Assembly: GCA_016713525.1 (NCBI GenBank)
Contig: JADJOZ010000011.1
Location: 140,001 to 164,813 of the forward strand
From: Bacteroidota bacterium
Lineage (GTDB): Bacteria; Bacteroidota; Bacteroidia; AKYH767-A; OLB10
DNA: 24,813 nucleotides
Direction: 5' to 3'
Each line of letters opens with the position of its first letter. Position 1 is the stretch's first letter. Below are positions 15,512 to 23,134 of the stretch, in pieces. The translations under genes and the position numbers were made by a program. The notes below the pieces were generated by a model. It saw only the letters and a program-made list of their open reading frames with translations, had not been told where the DNA came from and searched no databases.

Positions 15512-16242
15512 ACTTTCTAAAAAATCATCCATTTGCTGTTGATGCACATTTCGAAAGTTCTATAGTACTGACTTTTGCCATTCCGAAAGAGCAACTTCAA
15601 AACATGATTCCTGAATGTTTGGAACTTGATATTTATCAAGATAAATGGGCTTTTATTGCAGTTGCAATGGTTCAAACCAAGAAGTTACGTCCAAAAGGAT
15701 TCCCAAAATTTATGGGCAACGATTTTTTTCTGATTGGTTACCGGATATTCGTTCGATACACCAACAATGCCGGTAAACGCTTAAGAGGGTTGTTCATAAT
15801 TAAGTCGGAGACAGATAATAAGAAGATGGAGTTCTTTGGTAATATATTTACCCATTATAATTATACCACAACTGACATATCCATTTTATCAAAGGAAAAT
15901 CTAACCGAAATCAAGTCCGTTAAATCAGATTTCCAATTAGTCTTAGAACAAAAGAAGGGCGAAATCAACCTCCCTGATGGATCTCCATTTGCCAATTGGC
16001 AAGATGCAAGAAAATATGCCGGGCCTTTGCCATTTACATTTACGTACAATAAAAATGACCAGTCAGTGCTGATCATCGAAGGCGTTCGTGAGGACTGGAA
16101 CCCAGTACCGATTAAAGTTAAGACTTTTCATTTTTCGTTTATCGATTCATTAAAACTAACGAATGTGATTTTAGCAAATGCTTTTGAAATTAAAAACATT
16201 CCTTACACCTGGAAAAAAGGCAAATTAGAAAAATGGAAATAA
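15508..16242 (+). CDS. DUF2071 family protein
   Basis: A 244-residue protein resembling the DUF2071 family (PF09844; acetoacetate-decarboxylase-like fold). It starts with H-P-F-A-V-D-A-H-F-E-S-S-I-V-L-T-F-A-I-P and contains G-N-D-F-F-L-I-G-Y-R-I-F-V-R-Y. It ends with V-K-T-F-H-F-S-F-I-D and I-P-Y-T-W-K-K-G-K-L-E. The biochemical role is not established to my knowledge. The ATG lies in the ATGA overlap with the DoxX-like gene, and its last 10 bases overlap the methyltransferase gene. Four consecutive genes are thus translationally packed. Confidence 0.82.
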   Translation: MNFLKNHPFAVDAHFESSIVLTFAIPKEQLQNMIPECLELDIYQDKWAFIAVAMVQTKKLRPKGFPKFMGNDFFLIGYRIFVRYTNNAGKRLRGLFIIKSETDNKKMEFFGNIFTHYNYTTTDISILSKENLTEIKSVKSDFQLVLEQKKGEINLPDGSPFANWQDARKYAGPLPFTFTYNKNDQSVLIIEGVREDWNPVPIKVKTFHFSFIDSLKLTNVILANAFEIKNIPYTWKKGKLEKWK

Positions 16243-16988
16243 AGCGAAAACCATTTCAGGGAGTTTTAAACATCATTCGTTTTAACTGGCACTTTTATGC
16301 AGTCGCAGGAGTAGTCATTTTCACATTGATTTTCTTTAAAGAGATTCTTCCTCAGCAATTGCAATATGTTATTCTTGCTGCGATTATTATGACAATTCTA
16401 AATATAATAATTTCACTCTCAGTTTCTTTTTATATTTATGATGTTTCAGATCTCTATAAATTAAAATGGTTACCGGACACCAATAAAAAGCAAGTGCTTA
16501 CTATTAATGCAGGTTTTGACGAAACAAGTGATTTGATCATCAACAAATTTCCATTAACAGAGTTAACTATTTGTGATTTTTACAATTCAAAAAAACATAC
16601 TGAAGTATCAATAGAAAGAGCCAGAAAGGCATATCCACCTGCTGCCAAAACAATGCAAGTTGTAACTGATAGTTTACCTTTTCCGGACAATTCTTTTGAT
16701 TACTCTTTTACAATTCTTGCTGCTCATGAAATAAGGAATGAGAACGAAAGAGTACAATTCTTCAAAGAACTTTCCAGAGTCACAAAAATAACGGGCTACA
16801 TATATGTCACAGAGCATCTGAGAGACCTGAATAATTTTATGGCTTATTCAATTGGTTTTTTTCATTTTCATTCTAAACCAACCTGGTTAAGGACATTCGA
16901 AAAAGCGAACCTTTCATTTTATAAAGATATTAAAGTAACACCTTTTGTCACAACATTTATATTAAGTCAAAATGAAAACTCACTTTGA
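16233..16988 (+). CDS. Membrane-anchored class I SAM-dependent methyltransferase
   Basis: A 251-residue protein. The first 70 residues contain two transmembrane helices (about 21-39 and 44-66: F-Y-A-V-A-G-V-V-I-F-T-L-I-F-F and Y-V-I-L-A-A-I-I-M-T-I-L-N). A Rossmann-type methyltransferase domain follows, with a degenerate motif I (V-L-T-I-N-A-G-F-D-E-T-S). The post-I region has D-S-L-P-F-P-D-N-S-F-D-Y-S-F-T, the best hallmark, and then F-F-K-E-L-S-R-V-T-K-I-T-G-Y. The departed glycine motif means SAM binding is likely but not certain. It overlaps both neighbours (10 and 17 bases), so it belongs to this operon. The substrate may be lipid or quinone-like, given the membrane anchor; this is inference. 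Confidence 0.78.
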   Translation: MEIKRKPFQGVLNIIRFNWHFYAVAGVVIFTLIFFKEILPQQLQYVILAAIIMTILNIIISLSVSFYIYDVSDLYKLKWLPDTNKKQVLTINAGFDETSDLIINKFPLTELTICDFYNSKKHTEVSIERARKAYPPAAKTMQVVTDSLPFPDNSFDYSFTILAAHEIRNENERVQFFKELSRVTKITGYIYVTEHLRDLNNFMAYSIGFFHFHSKPTWLRTFEKANLSFYKDIKVTPFVTTFILSQNENSL

Positions 16989-17367
16989 AATTGTCGGCGT
17001 TCTTTTAATGGTATTATCATTAATTCACATCATATTTCCAAAGTACTTTAAATGGAAAGAAGATCTGAAATCGCTGAGTTTGATAAACCGGCAAATGATG
17101 ACCATTCATACATTTTTTATAGCACTCATAGTTTTTTTGATGGGATTGCTTTGCTTTTCATCGGCTATTGAACTTGAAAATACCCCGCTTGGAAAATCAA
17201 TTTGTTTTGGACTTGGTATTTTCTGGCTGATAAGATTGTTTGTACAATTTTTTGGTTATTCTAAAGAATTGTGGCAGGGAAAAAGGTTTGAAACAACTGT
17301 TCATGTTTTATTTTCATTTCTGTGGACATACTTGAGCATTGTATTTTTATGGACTGCGATGCAATGA
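16972..17367 (+). CDS. Four-helix membrane protein of unknown function
   Basis: A 131-residue, very hydrophobic protein. Four helices can be drawn: about 5-22 (F-E-I-V-G-V-L-L-M-V-L), 45-63 (T-F-F-I-A-L-I-V-F-L-M-G), 75-95 (S-I-C-F-G-L-G-I-F-W-L-I-R-L) and 108-129 (V-H-V-L-F-S-F-L-W-T-Y-L). A pair of basic patches sits between helices 1 and 2 (K-W-K-E-D-L-K). Family unknown. Its ATG lies 17 bases inside the methyltransferase gene, so it is the fourth and last gene of the DoxX/DUF2071 operon. Confidence 0.72.
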   Translation: MKTHFEIVGVLLMVLSLIHIIFPKYFKWKEDLKSLSLINRQMMTIHTFFIALIVFLMGLLCFSSAIELENTPLGKSICFGLGIFWLIRLFVQFFGYSKELWQGKRFETTVHVLFSFLWTYLSIVFLWTAMQ

Positions 17368-17763
17368 AACGAATGCCTGCGATAAATTTTTAGAAAAAAT
17401 GAGTTTAATGGAGACTTAAATGCAGTAGCTCCAAAAAATCCGACAAATGAAAGTTAACCCTTTAATTTTTTGTGATTACTACCTGAAGTTTGAATGCGTG
17501 GTATACAAATCTCCCCCAACCACTCGAAACTATATTTAAAGCGTTGATAATGAGCATAGTAATATAAGTAATTTTGTTCCCAAATAATAGGCAGTTTCAT
17601 TCAGATCTTATATTTTTATCGATTAAGTTTTAGACTGAAAAGTGTTTTCCAGTCAGCATTAGATTACCATGGGTAAAATGGAGATAAGAATGTGTCAGCT
17701 GACATATAATTGAGATTGAGTGGAGTTGAAAAGGAATATAGCACCAATTATAAAATACAATTA
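17368..17763. other. Intergenic region
   Basis: About 400 bases follow the membrane operon. No ORF with coding character was seen. A TTG (17544-17546) and a TAATTTTG box (17569-17576), 22 bases apart, could be a promoter for the next gene with a leader of about 180 bases. Confidence 0.45.
17544..17576 (+). promoter_or_regulatory. Candidate Bacteroidota promoter for the gene at 17764
   Basis: TTG at 17544 and TAATTTTG at 17569-17576, spaced by 22 bases, fit the -33/-7 pattern loosely. The distance to the proposed ATG is long (about 188 bases), which makes it less certain. Confidence 0.28.
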
Positions 17764-18474
17764 ATGAACAGGATTTTACTATTGTTAATACTGCTTTTTA
17801 CTACTTCAACAGCTTATGCACAAGGGGTGCAAACTAAGGGAAGAAAAGTTAGCAGTAGAAATCAAAGGATAATGTTAGCCAAAGATCAAATTAAGCAATT
17901 GAAGGAAGGTGCATTATTTTTTCGACTGAAAACAAGAAAAAATTCAATTGCCGCTTTAAGAAAAATGGGAAAAGAAAAACTTGCAGACAAGTTAGAAAAG
18001 AGACAGTCAGATTATAATTTGAGCATTATTTCTGCTTTTAATACAAAATTTAAATTTTGCCCAACCTATTTTTTTTTCAGTAATGACTCGACAGAAATTA
18101 AAGAAAATGATTTTGATAAAGTAATATTTCTGAATAACAGATTGCTTGAAGATTCTACAATTAAATTTACTGAGCAATATTTTCTTATAGCTGATTTTGC
18201 AACCATTGAACAAGACACAGCAAAATACTTTTCATATTATAGCTTTGAGCCACGTGCTATCGGAGGTGTAATGAGAATAAGTAATTACCATGGCGGACCA
18301 AATATGGGATTGGGAGCTTTAATTGTTAGAAGCAAAAACTTCATTCAGTTGAAACGACCATTCCCTTATTATGTCAGGACCTTTGACTCACTACCAATAG
18401 AACGAAGTCCTGAAAAAGCAGTAAAAAGGCTAAATAAGAAATTATACAAATTCTATTACAAGGAATACAATTAA
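17764..18474 (+). CDS. Secreted protein of unknown function
   Basis: The ATG at 17764 opens a textbook signal peptide (N-R-I-L-L-L-L-I-L-L-F, cleaved after A-Y-A before Q-G-V), so it is chosen over the upstream TTG at 17710. The mature region of about 215 residues starts with a basic, helical segment (K-D-Q-I-K-Q-L-K-E-G-A-L-F-F-R-L-K-T-R, then A-A-L-R-K-M-G-K-E-K-L-A). A beta-rich part follows with Y-F-F-F-S-N-D-S and R-A-I-G-G-V-M-R-I-S-N-Y-H-G-G-P-N-M. I do not recognise the family; similar proteins seem typical of Bacteroidota. It is probably periplasmic or outer-membrane facing, and no lipobox or T9SS tail is present. Confidence 0.72.
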   Translation: MNRILLLLILLFTTSTAYAQGVQTKGRKVSSRNQRIMLAKDQIKQLKEGALFFRLKTRKNSIAALRKMGKEKLADKLEKRQSDYNLSIISAFNTKFKFCPTYFFFSNDSTEIKENDFDKVIFLNNRLLEDSTIKFTEQYFLIADFATIEQDTAKYFSYYSFEPRAIGGVMRISNYHGGPNMGLGALIVRSKNFIQLKRPFPYYVRTFDSLPIERSPEKAVKRLNKKLYKFYYKEYN

Positions 18475-18604
18475 ACAAAGGTAACAGTAATTAATATATA
18501 TTGGCGTTACGAATTTGTGGGCAAGTAGCAAGTGGGAGAATTTTCTGCAGCTAAAAAAGTAACACCACCAATGTTAGATCAAGTTTAAAATTAAAGATGA
18601 ACAA

Positions 18605-19174
18605 ATGAGAAAACTTATAATGTGGAACGTTATTACCCTTGACGGTTATTTTGAAGGAAGCCAAAATTGGGATTTATCATTTCACAATGCTGTTTGGGGA
18701 CAGGAACTTGAAAGATTAAGCCTGGAACAATTAAATGCGGCTGACTACCTCTTATTTGGACGAGTGACTTATGAAGGCATGGCTGCTTATTGGACCCAGG
18801 CTGAAACAGAAACTGCGGAAGGCGAAGTTGCCAAACTGATGAATAGCATACCCAAACTTGTTATTTCAAAGACATTGAAAACAGCTGAGTGGAAAAACAC
18901 TACAATTATAAGTGGAAATGCTTCTGAAGAAATTCTAAAATTGAAAGCCGTGGAAGGGAAAGATATATATGTTTTCGGAAGTGCGTACCTTTCAGAGACT
19001 TTCATTAAGGACAATATATTTGATGAATATCGCCTTTGTATTGCGCCTGTTCTATTAGGAGCGGGACGGCCACTTTTTAAACCGGGGATAGATTCAAGGA
19101 AATTTAAACTCAAATCAGTTCAGCAGCTATCAACAGGCGGTATTGTTTTGAAATATTTAAAAATGGAAGAATAG
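18605..19174 (+). CDS. Dihydrofolate reductase family protein (RibD C-terminal-like)
   Basis: A 189-residue protein of the RibD_C / DHFR-like superfamily (PF01872). It has the opening N-V-I-T-L-D-G-Y-F-E-G-S, then D-Y-L-L-F-G-R-V-T-Y-E-G-M-A at about 47-60, followed by K-L-V-I-S-K-T-L. The nucleotide-binding G-K-D-I-Y-V-F-G-S-A-Y-L and the C-terminal I-A-P-V-L-L-G-A-G-R-P-L-F complete the fold. Such small members are NADPH-dependent reductases of unknown substrate; they are not the main folate enzyme. It is a single gene flanked by spacers of about 100-130 bases. Confidence 0.88.
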   Translation: MRKLIMWNVITLDGYFEGSQNWDLSFHNAVWGQELERLSLEQLNAADYLLFGRVTYEGMAAYWTQAETETAEGEVAKLMNSIPKLVISKTLKTAEWKNTTIISGNASEEILKLKAVEGKDIYVFGSAYLSETFIKDNIFDEYRLCIAPVLLGAGRPLFKPGIDSRKFKLKSVQQLSTGGIVLKYLKMEE

Positions 19175-19295
19175 CTTGATAATTGGATAATATTTAAAAG
19201 CATTTGAGATACGGTTTTGCTTAAAGCTACAAAATGTTTATTGGAATGAATTACTTATACATCATAACTCTATAACCATGCGGTCGGCTAAGCAA

Positions 19296-20568
19296 ATGAA
19301 ACGCATTTTACCAGTACTTCTCTTATTCTTGATTTCTACAAGTGCTCATTCACAGTGGGTTCAGCTAAATACTGATTCTGTTCACGACTATTCCGCGATT
19401 TACTTTTTGAATAGTGACACCGGATTCGTCTGTGGGGTAGAAAATTACACTAGTGGTGATGGTATTATACTTCGTACTTTAGATGGTGGAGATTCATGGG
19501 ATACCACCCGTTTGGCTGGAACAGGTTGGTTAATGGATATCCAGTTTTTAAATTCTAATATAGGTTTTACCGGTGGAGAAGATGGTGGAATTTACAAAAC
19601 AACAGACATGGGATCCACCTGGACACCGTTTCCAAGTTGTTCATTCCCTTACGATTTTGCTAGTTTTTACTTTCATAACAGTGATACAGCCTTTGTTTTG
19701 AGTTTTGATGGACAACTTAAATTTATACCCCGGGAACAATTCCAACTTGCTCAATAATTGGTAATGTAGGGGCGACCGGATTTATTCCCGGGACAGGTGA
19801 AGTTAGTTTTTATTCAAACAGTATAGGTTATGTGGCCGGAGGAAATGGTAAGTTTCTGAAATCGATTGATTTTGGAAACTCATGGCAAAATTTCAATTGT
19901 GACTCCTCACTATATATTCATGATGCTAAAATGATTGATTTCAACCAGATAATAATTGTTGGAGGTACCTCATGGACTAATTCAAATGAATTTGGAGCAT
20001 CAACAGTATCATTTGACGGAGGTGTAAGCTGGTCAACCAATAATATATTTTCACCCCATAATATTATGGCAACAGATTTTTATAATAACAACTTTGGAAT
20101 TTGCGTAGGTGGAGCTAATTCCATTTTTTCAACTACTTACAGCGTGGGTTCAATATGGAGCACAAATGATGCAGGAATGAATTGGATGCTGGTTGATTCC
20201 AGTTATTCAGATCAGTTAACGGATATTTTAATTGTTAATGATTCATTAGCATTTGCAGTTGGAATGAACGGAAAATCTTGAGAAATAAAGCACTCTTCGG
20301 ATCAGTGGGTATTGAAGAAGTGAAACAAGAATCAGTAAGTATTTTTCCAAACCCATTTTCCAAATATATTAAAATTGTCCGGGATGAAAAACATCAAAAT
20401 TCCAGTATAAGCATTCTAAATTCTTCCGGGATGCTTGTAAGCAAAGAAACATTACTTTCTGGTAAGCAATGGATTGTTGATACATCATTGTGGTCAAGCG
20501 GAGTTTACTTTTTACGGATTGTCTATTCAGATCGATCAACAATTCACAAAATAATTAAAATTGAATAG
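19296..20568 (+). pseudogene. Broken YCF48/Asp-box propeller gene with T9SS sorting domain
   Basis: Three frames in line encode a paralogue of the protein at 2667. The ATG at 19296 opens a signal peptide ending S-A-H-S-Q-W, and repeats such as L-D-G-G-D-S-W and T-D-M-G-S-T-W are clear. The frame is lost near the AAATTT at 19719-19724 (one base missing) and resumes as S-F-Y-S-N-S-I-G-Y-V-A-G-G. It is lost again at the four-A run 20272-20275, after which the T9SS type A tail (V-S-I-F-P-N-P-F-S, ending I-H-K-I-I-K-I-E) reads to 20568. Adding a single base at each point restores a continuous protein of roughly 425 residues. The sequence is thus a recently disabled secreted propeller, unless the breaks are read errors. 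An upstream ATG at 19278 is possible. Confidence 0.75.
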
Positions 20569-20617
20569 TTAGTGATCCCCCGGGATCCAAATTTATCATA
20601 CTGTCCGTTATACATAA

Positions 20618-21913
20618 ATGAGAAAAATTATATGTTGCGCAGTTGTATTGATTAGCCTTACTAAAGCGCTACTTGCCCAGCCATATACAGTAGAAAACGG
20701 AAAAACCAGACATCGATTTGCACAGTTGAATGTTGGTCTCGATACACGTGTATTCTTGTCGGATGGTTCGCAGACACATTTTGTTAATTCCGAAGGGCTA
20801 TTAGAATCGGATGCACTTGAAAACCACACTGAAGCACGAATAATTATTGGGGGTACACATTTCTGGGGTCATGCTGATTTTTACATTGGGATTCCGGTGG
20901 TCTCATTTGACAAGAACGGATTTCAGACAGGTGCTGAAACGGGAGCAAAGTATTTTCCATGGCGAATAGAAAGAAATAAAGTAAGACCGTTTGTCGGGAT
21001 GTCGATGTTACCTGTGAGCTATAAGCAAGGAGAAGGAACAACTATGAAGCGGTTCAAATATCCAATCATGGGTGGAGTTGTATATAACAATAAGAATCAT
21101 TTGCTGGAACTTAGTGGGGGATATAACTACAATAATTCAGGGAATTACTACATCACCGAGAATCAAAAGTAGATCTAAAAACTCAGCCATTCTGGATTTC
21201 TTTAGGATATAAATTCATGATAGAAACCACGCTTAGTGCAGAAAAAGATTGGCAAAGTGGCAGGACGAAATTACTTACGGATACTTTGTCACGGCGTAAA
21301 AACTAAACGGATTAACCCTTGCAATTGGACCTTCCGCAGCCTTTTATTTGAAAGAATCCGTCCATAATGAACAAGTTGCGCCATATGCAGATCAACATAA
21401 GAGCGCTGACATTTTTCCAGAGTTCGCATTAGGATATTATTTTCATAAACCGGATATTCACTTTGGATTAGCTTACAGAAATATAAAGAGCGAGTTGAAA
21501 GTATTTAGTTTTAGTCAGAAAGCATCGCGCCAAGCTTGTATACATTGAGGCATATAAGGTTTTTGCAGATTACCATGGGTTTGCCGTATTTGCAGGGCCC
21601 GCTTTTGAGTTATGAGCAGCTTGAAGTTACCGAAACCAACAAACAATTGCCAGACAAAGGCTTTTTTAATGGTTTTAAACCCGATTAACTTTGGTTGGGA
21701 CATCAGACCAAATCGATTGCAATCGTGGTACCTGCGTAAAACACTTGAGATATTTCCCAAATTTAAAATGTGGGAGATGTCGGATGGGGAAAATGTAGCA
21801 TTAGATCAACTGGAGTTTAATTTTATACAATTAGTGGTATTTCCGGGTAGGATGTTTTAGGTTTATATGCCCAATTCCTTGTTGGAATGGAGCTGCCTCA
21901 CTTGTTTACGTAG
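20618..21913 (+). pseudogene. Decayed outer-membrane-type protein gene
   Basis: A signal peptide (M-R-K-I-I-C-C-A-V-V…, ending L-L-A-Q) starts an alternating, aromatic sequence typical of outer-membrane beta barrels, such as H-F-W-G-H-A-D-F-Y-I-G-I and A-E-T-G-A-K-Y-F-P-W. The first frame stops at 21172. The reading continues in other frames: V-D-L-K-T-Q-P-F-W-I-S-L-G-Y after a four-A run at 21165-21168, then L-A-I-G-P-S-A-A-F-Y-L after the five-A run at 21298-21302. Still other frames follow (Y-I-E-A-Y-K-V-F-A-D-Y-H-G near 21550, I-N-F-G-W-D-I near 21680) and end near L-V-G-M-E-L-P at 21913. At least five shifts make this a pseudogene. The exact end is uncertain and the family is unnamed. 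Confidence 0.6.
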
Positions 21914-22238
21914 TTGACTGAAAAGGTAAGCACAATTACTTTATTGACATTAATCAACTTCCCTGTTGACATATCATATACCTTCCCACTTTTAGTATAT
22001 AGTTTTGAATAATGATTTGGGGCAATTGGTTGAGGTAGTAACCATTGTTGGGGTGTGGACTTCTAGTTTTTATATGCTGTAAATCGGACTAAGTGTTACG
22101 CAAATTATTTTTATTTACTGGGATTGATTGCCTGTTTTTAAGTGTCTCTTTTAGGACAGGGCAAAAGCAAGATACCATCAGACTCAAATATTTTGTTAAC
22201 ACCCCATTGTTGTAATTAATCATCTTAAACATAAAATC
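21914..22238. other. Gene-poor stretch between pseudogenes
   Basis: No intact ORF. A short open run near 22150-22215 (F-R-T-G-Q-K-Q-D-T-I-R-L-K-Y-F-V-N-T-P-L-L, then TAA) could be the start of another lost secreted protein, but it is too short to support. On the - strand about 50 codons are open near 21900-22035, without a start or recognisable domain. Confidence 0.35.
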
Positions 22239-22607
22239 ATGAAAAAGAAAAACATTTATTTGATGTCAGAGTTGCTCATGTTATTTCTCAGTTCCTGTGG
22301 AATAAACTCAGCAATTATTCTGAACCACAATCAAGCCGGAACAGAAGTTCAGTTGAGTCAAAACAACTTTTAAGGTAATTGATCGGGTCAGTGGTAGTGC
22401 TGAAGTGGTTTACATTTTTGGAATTGAGGGCTAAATAAAAGGCAACTATTCAGTAACGCCTACTCAGAAAATGATGAAAATGCTAATTTATCAAATGGGT
22501 CCAAAGCTATAGCCAATGCGATTACAGAAGAACACATCAGCGGCGTTCCCTTTTTAATGAGAAGAACTGTAACCGTGAGTGCCCATGTAGTTGAATTTAC
22601 AAGGTAA
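22239..22607 (+). pseudogene. Frameshifted DUF6567-like lipoprotein
   Basis: The ATG at 22239 opens a lipoprotein signal (M-L-F-L-S-S-C20) followed by G-I-N-S-A-I-I-L-N-H-N-Q. The frame stops after S-Q-N-N-F because of one extra T in the four-T run 22368-22371. The next frame gives K-V-I-D-R-V-S-G-S-A-E-V-V-Y-I-F-G, which is lost near 22428. A third frame then runs cleanly: L-F-S-N-A-Y, S-K-A-I-A-N-A-I-T-E-E-H-I-S-G-V-P, and T-V-T-V-S-A-H-V-V-E-F-T-R to the TAA at 22605. The rebuilt protein of about 122 residues resembles the DUF6567 lipoproteins of Bacteroidota as I remember them. Only two shifts, so the decay is recent or due to sequencing. Confidence 0.55.
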
Positions 22608-22746
22608 TTTCGGAAATATGAAAGCTGTAACAAACACATACTGTTGGGCGTCTTCCTTTTTATCAGCTAGGTTCTTGCTATTATACTTTGGCGAAAAGAA
22701 AATCACAAGTACTGCAAGATTTATATAACTTAAGTTATTAGTAATT

Positions 22747-22938
22747 ATAAAAAAAAAGAAGATTAAATCCAAAGTATCAAAATTGAATAAGGAATGGCAT
22801 CTATCCCATGTTGCGCCAAAGAATGCTACCATTGAACAAAGAATAGAATGGCATTTGGCGCATAAGGCCAATTGCTCATGTCGGGGTATCCCCTGAAAAC
22901 TTAAAGAGGAAATGAAGAAAAGGCATATTGCTTATTGA
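22747..22938 (+). pseudogene. Remnant of a small His/Cys-rich protein gene
   Basis: One frame reads K-K-K-K-I-K-S-K-V-S-K-L-N-K-E-W-H-L-S-H-V-A, then T-I-E-Q-R-I-E-W-H-L-A-H-K-A-N-C-S-C-R-G-I-P. A TGA at 22894-22896 interrupts it before K-L-K-E-E-M-K-K-R continues in the same frame. The W-H-x-x-H-x-x-x-C-x-C-R-x-I-P pattern resembles a short conserved Bacteroidota protein of about 60 residues that I know only as hypothetical. The expected start is ATA at 22747, not ATG. A premature stop and a lost start codon suggest true decay, not only a base-count error. Confidence 0.4.
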
Positions 22939-23134
22939 TACATAGCAAAGGCAATGCAGATCTTGTGATTTATTAATGAGTTTAATAAGTTCATAAGTGG
23001 TTTTACATAGGGTACTGCTTCCTGAAGGTATGATATGTTTTTCTACATCATCTCTACATTCAGTTTGCTATATAAAATTAAAAGCAGAAATTATGAGTAA
23101 TATTTACTATTTATTGAAAACCCATTATTTTAAA

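Noticed and set aside
18787..19113. - strand ORF of 108 codons opposite the DHFR-like gene
   Set aside because: The + strand encodes a complete RibD_C-type protein; the antisense reading has no domain.
20572..20587. GATCCC-CC-GGGATC hairpin after the second propeller gene
   Set aside because: The loop is only two bases and no T-run follows, so it is not a credible terminator.
21900..22035. - strand open run that looked like the C-terminus of a secreted protein
   Set aside because: No T9SS consensus, no start codon and only about 50 codons; chance openness is likely in AT-rich DNA.
22726..22737. 12-base palindrome TAACTTAAGTTA
   Set aside because: Expected by chance in AT-rich sequence and has no partner copy nearby.
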